DNA from: RGIG9115 sp045644665
Lineage (GTDB): Bacteria; Bacillota; Clostridia; UBA1381
Reading direction: 5' to 3'
Assembly (NCBI GenBank): GCA_045644665.1
Contig: JAZRHH010000045.1
Span: 1-64,000 of the forward strand
DNA length: 64,000 nt
Both the position numbers and the translations under genes were made by a program. How positions within the stretch are numbered: the stretch's first letter is position 1; each line of letters begins with the position of its first letter. Positions 8,244 through 15,670 of the stretch are shown here, one piece after another. The notes below the pieces were generated by a model that saw only the letters and a program-made list of their open reading frames with translations, was not told where the DNA came from and ran no database searches.

Positions 8244-10169
8244 ATGAGTATGGAAAAAATCGAAACCAAGTATGACGAAAATCAAATTCAGGTGCTTGAG
8301 GGCCTCGATGCCGTTAGAAAAAGACCGGGTATGTACATCGGCTCAACATCTGTTGCAGGACTTCATCACCTTGTTTATGAGATTGTGGATAACTCTATAG
8401 ACGAGGCGCTGGCAGGCTACTGCACAGAGATTATCGTTAATATCAATCCTGACAACTCTGTTACCGTAAAGGATAACGGACGTGGTATTCCTGTAGGTAT
8501 TCATCCACAGCAGGGAATTCCAACTGTTGAAGTTGTACTTACCATTCTCCACGCCGGCGGAAAGTTTGGTGGCGGCGGATACAAGGTATCAGGCGGACTT
8601 CACGGCGTTGGCTCATCTGTTGTTAATGCCCTTTCCGAGACCCTTGAGGTGGAGGTATCTGACGGAGAGCATGTACACTACCAGAGCTATTCACGCGGTA
8701 AGGCAACTTGCCCGCTCAAGATAATAGGCGACACAACAGAAACCGGAACAAAGATTACCTTTAAGCCGGACGCAGAAATTTTTGAAACTCTTGAGTTTGA
8801 GTACGAAACACTTCACAAGCGTCTTCGTGAACAAGCATATCTCAATAAGGGTGTAAAGATTATATTTACCGACCTTCGTGACCCGGACAAAGAGCCTGTT
8901 ACCCTTTATGCAGAGGGCGGAATTTGCGAGTTTGTTAACTTCCTTAACAAAACAAAGGACCCACTCCATGATGACGTAATTTATTTTGAGGCAAAGCGCG
9001 AAAACATGGAGGTAGAGGTTGCAATGCAATATACCACTTCCTATAATGAAGTGCTTATGAGCTTTGCAAACAATATCCACACAGTTGACGGTGGTACACA
9101 CGAAACAGGCTTTAAGGCAGGTCTTACTCGTGTTATTAACGACTATGCAAGAAACCATAATATGCTTAAGGATAAGGACCAGAACTTAACCGGTGAGGAC
9201 ACAAGAGAAGGTCTTACAGCCATTATAAGCGTAAAGGTTACAGAGGCACAGTTTGAGGGACAAACCAAAACAAAGCTCGGTAACAGTGAGGCAAGAGCCC
9301 TTGTGGAAACAGCCCTTTCTGACAAGTTTGCAGCTTATCTTGAAGAGCATCCAAAGGCAGCTAAAATTGTAATTGAGAAAATTCTCACAGCATCAAGAGC
9401 CAGAGAAGCTGCAAAAAGAGCAAGAGAGAGTGCAAGAAGCGGCAAAAACGCAAATAACTCCTCACTCCTTGGTAAGCTTGCACGCTGCACAGACGAGAAC
9501 ACAGACTATGCAGAGCTTTACATTGTCGAGGGAGACTCTGCGGGTGGTTCTGCAAAGCAGGGACGAAACAGACGATTCCAGGCAATTCTCCCACTTTGGG
9601 GTAAAATGCTGAACGTTGAAAAGTCAAGAATAGACAAGGTTTACTCAAACGAAAAGCTACTCCCAATTATTCAGGCGCTTGGCGCAGGTATCGGCGACGA
9701 GCTTGACACAAGCAAACTTCGCTACGGCAAGGTAATTATCATGGCGGACGCGGACGTTGACGGTGCGCACATCAGAACTTTGCTCCTTACATTCTTCTTC
9801 CGCTATATGAGACCTCTTATTGACGGAGGACACGTATACATTGCACAGCCACCTCTTTATAAGGTGTTTAAGGGCAAGAACAAGAACTATGAAGAACAGT
9901 TTGCATTCTCTGACGAGGAAAGAGATGTGCTTCTTGCTGAAATGGGACAAGGTGCAAAGGTACAAAGATACAAGGGTCTTGGTGAAATGGACCCTGAAGA
10001 GCTTTGGGAGACCACAATGGACCCTGAAAAGCGTACAATGCTAAAGGTTGATGTACATGACGCACAACTTGCAGACGAAACATTTACAATTCTTATGGGC
10101 GAAAAGGTAGAGCCAAGACGTGAGTTTATAGAAAAGCACGCAAAATACGTATCAAACCTTGATATATAA
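8244..10169 (+). CDS. gyrB: DNA gyrase subunit B
   Basis: ATPase subunit of gyrase, which puts negative supercoils into DNA. Protein of 641 residues, typical of Firmicutes. The GHKL ATPase region shows IVDNSIDEAL and DNGRGIPVG, the TOPRIM region EGDSAGGSAKQGR and ADADVDGAHI, and the C-terminus QRYKGLGEM. Candidate starts are TTG 8223, ATG 8232 and ATG 8244; I take 8244 because the protein then begins MSMEKIETKYDENQIQVLEG, matching the family N-terminus. gyrA, which often follows, is absent from this locus. Confidence 0.96.
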   Translation: MSMEKIETKYDENQIQVLEGLDAVRKRPGMYIGSTSVAGLHHLVYEIVDNSIDEALAGYCTEIIVNINPDNSVTVKDNGRGIPVGIHPQQGIPTVEVVLTILHAGGKFGGGGYKVSGGLHGVGSSVVNALSETLEVEVSDGEHVHYQSYSRGKATCPLKIIGDTTETGTKITFKPDAEIFETLEFEYETLHKRLREQAYLNKGVKIIFTDLRDPDKEPVTLYAEGGICEFVNFLNKTKDPLHDDVIYFEAKRENMEVEVAMQYTTSYNEVLMSFANNIHTVDGGTHETGFKAGLTRVINDYARNHNMLKDKDQNLTGEDTREGLTAIISVKVTEAQFEGQTKTKLGNSEARALVETALSDKFAAYLEEHPKAAKIVIEKILTASRAREAAKRARESARSGKNANNSSLLGKLARCTDENTDYAELYIVEGDSAGGSAKQGRNRRFQAILPLWGKMLNVEKSRIDKVYSNEKLLPIIQALGAGIGDELDTSKLRYGKVIIMADADVDGAHIRTLLLTFFFRYMRPLIDGGHVYIAQPPLYKVFKGKNKNYEEQFAFSDEERDVLLAEMGQGAKVQRYKGLGEMDPEELWETTMDPEKRTMLKVDVHDAQLADETFTILMGEKVEPRREFIEKHAKYVSNLDI

Positions 10170-10182
10170 AAGGAGATTTAAA

Positions 10183-10488
10183 ATGGTAAAACACGTAATA
10201 CTTTGGACATTAAAGGACGAATTTTCAGAAGATGAAAAAGCAAAGATAATCAGCGAAATGAAAGAAGCACTTGAAGGCTTAAAGGGTAAAATTCCGGGAC
10301 TTATTGATATTAAGGTTAATACAAATAAGCTTCCAACCTCTAATGCAGATGTAATGCTTGACAGCACATTTACAGACGAGAATGCACTAAAGGGATACTC
10401 CGTTCATCCTGAGCACGTTGCAGTGGCAGACGGAAAAGTCAGACCATTTACTAAGGCAAGAGCTTGCCTTGATTATCTTATTTCTTAA
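10183..10488 (+). CDS. Dabb-family (stress-responsive A/B barrel) protein
   Basis: Protein of 101 residues beginning MVKHVILWTLKDEFSEDEK, with the dimeric alpha-beta barrel pattern of the Dabb family, including YSVHPEHVAVADGKVRPF. Function is not established in bacteria; relatives include stress-induced proteins and small cyclases. ATG 10183 has AAAAGGAGA upstream and lies 13 bp after gyrB, so it is the last gene of the run; a terminator follows. Confidence 0.8.
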   Translation: MVKHVILWTLKDEFSEDEKAKIISEMKEALEGLKGKIPGLIDIKVNTNKLPTSNADVMLDSTFTDENALKGYSVHPEHVAVADGKVRPFTKARACLDYLIS

Positions 10489-10496
10489 ATTTATTC

Positions 10497-10540
10497 AAAA
10501 AAAGGACCGTCCCCTTACAGAGGGGGCGATCCCTTTTTTA
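10497..10540 (+). terminator. terminator after the gyrB-Dabb run
   Basis: A stem of 8-11 bp (around 10504-10514 with 10522-10532, one mismatch) lies inside an A-run and a T-run (10534-10539). It overlaps the stop codon of the convergent relE. The stem includes the GGACCGTCCCC motif that recurs at 11.1 and 53.5 kb. Confidence 0.75.
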
Positions 10541-10804
10541 ATTATAAATATCTCTTCTGTGACCTATATTCAAAATAAGAATCGTGATTTTATTATCCTC
10601 AATCTCAGCAAGTAAGCGATAATCTCCTACTCGGTAACGCCACTGACCGCTCCGATTTGCTGTTAATCCCTTGCCGTACAATCGAGGATTTTCACATCCC
10701 TCAAGGTTTTTTCGTATCCAACCTAAAATCAACGCTACAGTATGACGATCTAATTTTTTTAAATCTTTTAAGGCTCTTTGTGTAAATTCTACCATGTATC
10801 TCAT
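10538..10804 (-). CDS. relE: RelE/ParE-superfamily toxin
   Basis: Protein of 88 residues (MVEFTQRALKDLKKLDR; GQWRYRVGDYRLLAEIEDN; GHRRDIY) typical of RelE toxins, ribosome-dependent mRNA interferases. The conserved basic residues (K, R in WRYRVGDYR, and the final GHRRDIY) are present, so it looks intact. It overlaps the upstream antitoxin gene by 4 bp. Whether it cleaves mRNA or acts on gyrase (ParE-like) cannot be read from sequence alone. Confidence 0.88.
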   Translation of the reverse strand: MRYMVEFTQRALKDLKKLDRHTVALILGWIRKNLEGCENPRLYGKGLTANRSGQWRYRVGDYRLLAEIEDNKITILILNIGHRRDIYN

Positions 10805-11022
10805 TGTAAGCCAAGTTCCTCTTCCACATCACTAAGAGAATAGGTAACAGGATTATTTTTATATTCCTCCATAGCTTTATCAAACATTTCTAAATCATAT
10901 TCCATTTCTATACGTTCCATAACCGTCTGTCGAATAAGGTCTGATACAGAGATTCTGTTAAGTTCTGCATATTTTTTTATAAGCAAAGTATCTTCCTCGC
11001 TTAATCTTAAAGAGATAGTCAT
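10801..11022 (-). CDS. relB: RelB-type antitoxin, ribbon-helix-helix
   Basis: Protein of 73 residues. The N-terminus MTISLRLSEEDTLLIKKYA is a ribbon-helix-helix DNA-binding strand and first helix; the acidic C-terminus (SDVEEELGLQ) should bind the toxin. ATG 11022 is preferred with AAAGG 11 bases upstream; a GTG at 11031 lies almost on the ribosome site. The stop overlaps the toxin start, the standard arrangement for antitoxin-first modules. Confidence 0.85.
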   Translation of the reverse strand: MTISLRLSEEDTLLIKKYAELNRISVSDLIRQTVMERIEMEYDLEMFDKAMEEYKNNPVTYSLSDVEEELGLQ

Positions 11023-11039
11023 ATAAAACACATCCTTTC

Positions 11040-11076
11040 TGTATTACATTGTATTACAGGAATCTTATTTTGTCAA
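11040..11076 (-). promoter_or_regulatory. relBE promoter with two operator palindromes
   Basis: On the minus strand TTGACA (11076-11071), 17 bp, TACAAT (11053-11048). Two copies of the 9-base palindrome TGTATTACA (11040-11048 and 11050-11058), one helical turn apart, overlap the -10. This fits autorepression by a ribbon-helix-helix antitoxin. Confidence 0.75.
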
Positions 11077-11167
11077 TATTATTTGCAGAATTTATGAAAA
11101 TATTTCGTATGTTTCTTATACAGACAGAAAAAGACCGTCCTAATTTACACTCCACATCACAGCCTTA

Positions 11168-11548
11168 TTATACTTTGGAAACTGTAATTTGTTCTCCTGT
11201 AATCGAAGCAGATATTCCATTTTCCCTTGATAGCGAGCCGTACACCAGCTCTGCAAAATTTTTATTTTCATTATCATTTAAGTTTCGTATAGGTGTTAAT
11301 AAACATTCCCTGTTTTTTTGAGATGTTTCATAGTACACAAAACCTTTTTCAAAAACCAAATAAAATTCTTCCCCTTTTTGTAAAGACTGCACATACGGCT
11401 TTTTAAAATCCCTTATATCTGATACAATTTTAATAGCACTTTCAACAATAAATGCGTCAAATTCTGTTTGCTGTTTCTTCTTCTCCTTTTTTATCAATAT
11501 TTGATAAATAACGTATGTTAGTATAACTATTAATAAGAAATAAATCAT
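11168..11548 (-). CDS. single-pass membrane protein, unknown function
   Basis: Protein of 126 residues. Residues 1-20 (MIYFLLIVILTYVIYQILI) are a membrane anchor, followed by a lysine-rich stretch (KKEKKKQQ), an amphipathic segment and a C-terminal beta-rich part (EEFYLVFEKGFVYYET). I do not recognise the domain. ATG 11548 is chosen for AAAGGAGC eight bases upstream. It is divergent from a small HTH gene and shares a palindromic control region with it. Confidence 0.6.
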   Translation of the reverse strand: MIYFLLIVILTYVIYQILIKKEKKKQQTEFDAFIVESAIKIVSDIRDFKKPYVQSLQKGEEFYLVFEKGFVYYETSQKNRECLLTPIRNLNDNENKNFAELVYGSLSRENGISASITGEQITVSKV

Positions 11549-11582
11549 TGTTTTTTGCTCCTTTTCATTTATTACCTTTTTA

Positions 11583-11626
11583 ATTATACTCAATATATTG
11601 AGTATTGTCAATACTTTAAGTATGAT
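11583..11626. promoter_or_regulatory. divergent promoters around a 20-bp perfect palindrome
   Basis: Leftward: TTGACA (11611-11606), 17 bp, TATAAT (11588-11583). Rightward: TTGAGT (11598-11603), 17 bp, TATGAT (11621-11626). The perfect palindrome ATACTCAATATATTGAGTAT fills 11586-11605 inside the leftward spacer; a second, ATACTTTAAGTAT, is at 11611-11623. One regulator bound here would control both genes, and the Cro-like product of the rightward gene is the natural candidate. Confidence 0.75.
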
Positions 11627-11647
11627 ATTATTATAAAGGTGATGAAA

Positions 11648-11848
11648 ATGATTAGTTATAAGCCATTTTATGATACTTTATTCAAAAAAGGATTGACGGA
11701 ATACTACCTGATTTTTAAGCAAGGTTTTTCTGCGAACACCTTACACAGAATGAAAAAAGGGGAGGCAATCAGTACAAAAACCCTTGATGCTCTTTGTTAT
11801 GTTCTTGATTGCGATGTTAGCGATATAATTAAGTTTGAAAAAGAATAG
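11648..11848 (+). CDS. Cro/C1-type HTH regulator
   Basis: Protein of 66 residues, the minimal Cro/YozG size. The helix-turn-helix is QGFSANTLHRMKKGEAISTK, followed by LDALCYVLDCDVSDIIKFE, the usual end of Xre-type repressors. ATG 11648 lies 7 bases after AAAGGT; an upstream ATG at 11642 is too near the ribosome site. It probably represses its own and the divergent membrane-protein promoter. Confidence 0.85.
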   Translation: MISYKPFYDTLFKKGLTEYYLIFKQGFSANTLHRMKKGEAISTKTLDALCYVLDCDVSDIIKFEKE

Positions 11849-11874
11849 CACCTGATCAATATCAGGTGCTATTC
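11843..11874. terminator. bidirectional terminator
   Basis: A perfect 14-bp stem (11843-11856 with 11861-11874) with loop CAAT. The T-run is better for leftward transcription (eutP) and weaker for the HTH gene. It ends one base before the eutP stop codon. Confidence 0.85.
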
Positions 11875-12300
11875 TTATTTGCTTAAATAATCGTATAAGT
11901 CGTCAATACCCTCGCCGGACTTGGAGTTTACAAAAAATACCTTTTTGCAACCGGCAAGTCGTAACCAGCGTTCTGCACGCTCGGGATTTGCGTCAGGCTT
12001 ATCAATCTTTGTAACTATTCCAATTACCTCGCGGTTTGCAGCAGCAGTAACACAAGGCGGATACAAGCTATAGGGCTCTGTTGCACTAATCAGCAGTCCA
12101 ACAATGTCTGCTTCATAGGAATAAAGAGCAAGAGCGTATCCCAAGTGCTTCGTTTCTGCATACTCTCCCGGAGTGTCAATTACGATGTCGTGATGATTGA
12201 CATACTGGGTTTTGTGATAATGTATTTTTTCTTTTCTAAGTGCTTGTGTAAGCGTTGTTTTGCCACACTCGCTGCGGCCCATAAATATAATTTTTCTCAT
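11875..12300 (-). CDS. eutP: EutP/PduV-like microcompartment-associated GTPase
   Basis: Small Ras-like P-loop protein of 141 residues. G1 is GRSECGKTTL near residue 8, the G3 region is VIDTPGEY, and G4 is TKID (VTKIDKPD). EutP/PduV proteins accompany bacterial microcompartments; PduV helps locate the shell, and some EutP proteins act as acetate kinases. I start at ATG 12300, whose ATGA overlaps the eutS stop; an ATG at 12318 has no ribosome site. No lumen enzymes of a microcompartment are nearby. Confidence 0.85.
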   Translation of the reverse strand: MRKIIFMGRSECGKTTLTQALRKEKIHYHKTQYVNHHDIVIDTPGEYAETKHLGYALALYSYEADIVGLLISATEPYSLYPPCVTAAANREVIGIVTKIDKPDANPERAERWLRLAGCKKVFFVNSKSGEGIDDLYDYLSK

Positions 12301-12674
12301 GTTTTTGTTATTGGGCATACACTAAAGTTCAAAGTGTTTTCAAGGTAAAGGAGAATTTCCTTTACAGAAGCCTCTACCTCCGATACGCTGCCTGTTACAA
12401 TTAATGTACCGCTGAAACGGTCAACAAAACCAAGCTCAACATTAGCTGTCTTAATTGCAAGGTCAGCAGCAATTACAGCAGTTTCTGCAGGACTCATAGT
12501 GAGTATGCCGATTGCAGAACGTGAGTAGTCAACAGCCGGGTCAAGACCAAGCTTTTTGTAAATTATCTGGTCAGGGCCTGCAATTATGTGAGCAAGTGTT
12601 ACCTGCTTGCCCGGTACAAGTTCCTGAACTATACGTGTTTTGCCATCAGGGCTTACAATATCTTTAAAATTCAT
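12297..12674 (-). CDS. eutS: EutS/PduU-type microcompartment shell protein
   Basis: Protein of 125 residues with a circularly permuted BMC domain: RIVQELVPGKQVTLAHIIAG, then AIGILTMSPAETAVIAADLA and FVDRFSGTLIVTGSVSEVE. EutS/PduU hexamers form bent or barrel-capped shell tiles. The start has AAAGGAGA upstream. It is followed by eutP with a 4-bp overlap and preceded by the HIT gene 18 bp away. A lone shell gene cannot close a compartment, so partner shells must lie elsewhere or this pair has another job. Confidence 0.9.
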   Translation of the reverse strand: MNFKDIVSPDGKTRIVQELVPGKQVTLAHIIAGPDQIIYKKLGLDPAVDYSRSAIGILTMSPAETAVIAADLAIKTANVELGFVDRFSGTLIVTGSVSEVEASVKEILLYLENTLNFSVCPITKT

Positions 12675-12692
12675 AAGATTTTCTCCTTTCCA

Positions 12693-13031
12693 TTAAGGCC
12701 AGCCAAGTTGTTTTCCGCCCATTAGGTGGAAGTGAATATGAAACACCGTCTGTCCTGCATTCTCGCCGCAATTGTTTATAATGCGGTAGCCGCTCTTATC
12801 AATTCCGAGCTGTTTTGCAATCTTTGGAGCCGCCTCGTAAACAGCAGCAATGTGTTTGCTGTTGTCTTTATTTATTTCATTTGCACAGCAAATATGCTCC
12901 TTAGGGATTATTATAACGTGAACAGGTGCCTGAGGGTCTATGTCATTAAAGGCATAAACATTTTCGTCCTCATAAACCTTTGTAGATGGGATTTCTCCCC
13001 TCATTATTTTACAGAATAAACAATCATCCAT
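12693..13031 (-). CDS. HIT-family (HinT-like) nucleotide hydrolase
   Basis: Histidine-triad protein of 112 residues. CLFCKIMRGEIPS at the N-terminus and the triad HIHFHLMGG (H-x-H-x-H) near residues 97-101 identify a HinT-type phosphoramidase acting on AMP-amino or AMP-lysine conjugates. Cys4 and Cys7 could hold a zinc ion with downstream histidines. It lies 19 bp after proS and 18 bp before eutS, all on one strand. Confidence 0.92.
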   Translation of the reverse strand: MDDCLFCKIMRGEIPSTKVYEDENVYAFNDIDPQAPVHVIIIPKEHICCANEINKDNSKHIAAVYEAAPKIAKQLGIDKSGYRIINNCGENAGQTVFHIHFHLMGGKQLGWP

Positions 13032-13050
13032 AATTTATTCCTGCCTTTTA

Positions 13051-14754
13051 TTAAAGATTTTTAAAAATTTCTGCAGCTGATGTTATTGCCTCATCAACAG
13101 ACTTAAGCTCTGCATCTGCTTTTGCTCTTTCCTTGTACTCTACCATACCGTCGCCGATATGCTTTCCAACAACAATTCTTACAGGGATACCAATCAGGTC
13201 GCTGTCCTTAAACTTAACGCCGGCACGTTCAGGACGGTCGTCAAGGATTGCCTCAATTCCCATATCAAGAAGCTTTTCGTAAATTTCCTCTGCTGCTTTC
13301 ATTTGTGCCTCGTCCTTGTGGTTTACAGGCACAACGCTTACCTGATACGGAGCAATAGCCGCCGGCCAGATAATGCCATTTTCGTCATAGTTCTGCTCGA
13401 TTGCTGCTGCAATACATCTTGTAACACCAATTCCGTAGCAGCCCATTATAACCTGTGTCATCTTTCCGTTTTCGTCAAGAGCCTTAAGTCCAAGAGCATC
13501 AGAATACTTTGTTCCAAGCTTGAATATGTGACCAACCTCAATACCCTGTGCAGTCTTGATTGGCTTTCCGCATTTTGGACACGCATCGCCTGTTTCAATT
13601 ACTCTTATATCTGCAACTGTTGTTGCTTCAAAATCTCTGCCGATGTTAACATTTTCGTAGTGGTAGTCTGTTTCGTTTGCACCTACGATAAAGTTCTTCA
13701 TCATAGTTACTTCCTTGTCAACATAAACCGGAATAGAAAGACCGATAGGACCTGCAAAGCCAACCTCTGCATTTGTAAGCTCACGTACAATTGACGGAGC
13801 CGCAAGCTCAAGATCGTCTGTGCAGCCAACAAGGTTTTTAAGCTTTACTTCGTTTATTTCACGGTCGCCGCGTACCATTGCAGCAACGTACTTATCATCT
13901 GCTTTATAAAGGATAGTTTTTGCAAACACATATGGCTCTGTTCCCATAAAGGATGTAAGCTCTTCGATTGTATGGGCGTTTGGAGTGTGAACCTTGCCAA
14001 GGGCCTTTTCCTCTTGATCAAATGGCTTTTCTTCCGGAATACATTCTGCCTTTTCGTAGTTTGCCGCATATCCGCACACGTCACAGTATGCAATTCCGTC
14101 CTCGCCAACAGGGGATTTTACCATAAATTCCTGGCTGCCGCTTCCGCCCATTGCACCGGAGTCTGCATCTACTATTGTAAAGTCAAGACCAAGTCTTGTA
14201 AATATACGACAGTATGCTTCGTACATTGCCTTGTATGACTTGTCAAGACCCTCAGCTGTTAAATCAAAGCTGTATGCATCCTTCATCACAAACTCTCTGC
14301 CGCGCATAAGTCCGAAACGTGGACGTCCCTCGTCTCTGTACTTTGTCTGAATTTGATAAAGTGTAAGAGGGTATTCTTTATATGAACGAACCTCGTTTAA
14401 AACAGTTTCTGTAAAAAGCTCCTCGTGTGTAGGACCAAGGCAGAAGTCTCTGCCGCTACGGTCATGGAGTTTGAACATATTGTCGCCAAACACTTCCCAT
14501 CTGCCGGAAGCCTGATAGCTTTCTGCAGGGAGGAGTGCAGGCATAAGAAGCTCAAGAGCTCCTGCTCTGTCCATTTCTTCTCTTACTATGTTTTCTACCT
14601 TTTTTAAGGTACGAAGTCCAAGTGGCAGATAAGAGTATATACCTGCCGCAAGCCGTCTTATCATTCCGGCTCTCAGCATAAGCTGATGACTTACTATTTC
14701 AGCCTCTGCCGGCACTTCTCTAAGTGTTGGCATAAGGAGTTTTGACATTTTCAT
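13051..14754 (-). CDS. proS: prolyl-tRNA synthetase, bacterial type
   Basis: Class II aminoacyl-tRNA synthetase of 567 residues, joining proline to tRNA-Pro. Motif 2 is RPRFGLMRGREFVMKD and motif 3 is GIGVTRCIAAAIEQ. Between them lies the INS editing insertion (about residues 230-390; FAKTILYKADDKYVAAMVRG) that removes misacylated Ala-tRNA-Pro. The C-terminal anticodon-binding domain follows. ATG 14754 has AAAGGA about 10 bases upstream. The gap to argB is only 25 bp, which leaves no room for a T-box leader. Confidence 0.96.
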   Translation of the reverse strand: MKMSKLLMPTLREVPAEAEIVSHQLMLRAGMIRRLAAGIYSYLPLGLRTLKKVENIVREEMDRAGALELLMPALLPAESYQASGRWEVFGDNMFKLHDRSGRDFCLGPTHEELFTETVLNEVRSYKEYPLTLYQIQTKYRDEGRPRFGLMRGREFVMKDAYSFDLTAEGLDKSYKAMYEAYCRIFTRLGLDFTIVDADSGAMGGSGSQEFMVKSPVGEDGIAYCDVCGYAANYEKAECIPEEKPFDQEEKALGKVHTPNAHTIEELTSFMGTEPYVFAKTILYKADDKYVAAMVRGDREINEVKLKNLVGCTDDLELAAPSIVRELTNAEVGFAGPIGLSIPVYVDKEVTMMKNFIVGANETDYHYENVNIGRDFEATTVADIRVIETGDACPKCGKPIKTAQGIEVGHIFKLGTKYSDALGLKALDENGKMTQVIMGCYGIGVTRCIAAAIEQNYDENGIIWPAAIAPYQVSVVPVNHKDEAQMKAAEEIYEKLLDMGIEAILDDRPERAGVKFKDSDLIGIPVRIVVGKHIGDGMVEYKERAKADAELKSVDEAITSAAEIFKNL

Positions 14755-14779
14755 AGTTTACTTATCCTTTCAGTAGGTT

Positions 14780-15652
14780 TTAATACTTGTCACTCTTGAT
14801 TAGAGTACCAATTCCCGATTTTGTAAAGATTTCAAGAAGCAAACAGTGTGGTATTCTTCCGTCAATAATATGAACACCTGTAACACCTGCATCAATTGCA
14901 TCTATACATCCAAGAACCTTTGGTATCATACCGCCGTTTATAACATTTTGGTCTATCATTTCAAGTATCTCATTTTTGTGAGCCTCGTATACAATATTTC
15001 CGCTGTCGTCCTTAACACCCTCAACGTCTGTTAAGAGAATAAGCTTTTCTGCGCCAACGGCTGCAGCAACAGCAGAGGCAACTGTATCCGCATTAATATT
15101 ATAGCTGTTACCCTGGCTGTCTGTTCCGATTGGTGCAACAACGGGTATGTACTGGTCAGAATAAAGAAGCTCAAGAAGATGTGGTTTGATTTTTACAATT
15201 TCACCAACATATCCAAGGTCTACGTCTTTTCCATCTACCTGTGTGTACTTTTTCTCACACTCAATAAAGCTACCGTCTATACCACAAACACCAACAGCTG
15301 TTCCGCCTTTTGCATTAAGAAGTGAAACAATTTCCTTGTTTGTTTTTCCAACAAGCACCATTTGGGCAATTCTCATTGTTTCTGCATCAGTTTTGCGAAG
15401 TCCGTTAATGAACTCACTTTTTACGTTATGGCTGTTAAGCTCTGCAGAAATATCAGGGCCGCCGCCATGTACAACAATCGGGTTAAGACCGATAAACTTA
15501 AGGAGTGTTATGTCCTCCATAACAGAGTTCTTAAGCTCCTCATTTATCATAGCGTTTCCGCCGTACTTTATAACAACGGTTTTGCCGCTGAATTTCTGGA
15601 TATAGGGAAGTGCCTCAATTAATATACCGGCTTTTTTGATAAGTTCTTCCAT
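14780..15652 (-). CDS. argB: acetylglutamate kinase
   Basis: Phosphorylates N-acetyl-L-glutamate, the second step of arginine (ornithine) synthesis. Protein of 290 residues with FSGKTVVIKYGGNAM at residues 21-35, the HGGGPDI substrate loop near 62 and the C-terminal nucleotide site. AAAGGAAT precedes the ATG. It follows argC by 18 bp. argJ and argD, the partners in most clostridia, are not in this cluster. Confidence 0.95.
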   Translation of the reverse strand: MEELIKKAGILIEALPYIQKFSGKTVVIKYGGNAMINEELKNSVMEDITLLKFIGLNPIVVHGGGPDISAELNSHNVKSEFINGLRKTDAETMRIAQMVLVGKTNKEIVSLLNAKGGTAVGVCGIDGSFIECEKKYTQVDGKDVDLGYVGEIVKIKPHLLELLYSDQYIPVVAPIGTDSQGNSYNINADTVASAVAAAVGAEKLILLTDVEGVKDDSGNIVYEAHKNEILEMIDQNVINGGMIPKVLGCIDAIDAGVTGVHIIDGRIPHCLLLEIFTKSGIGTLIKSDKY

Positions 15653-15670
15653 TATAATATTCCTTTCCGA

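Noticed and set aside
13032..13050. T-box leaders for proS, serS or arg genes
   Set aside because: The gaps before proS and serS are too short, and the argC gap lacks the T-box sequence and a specifier stem.
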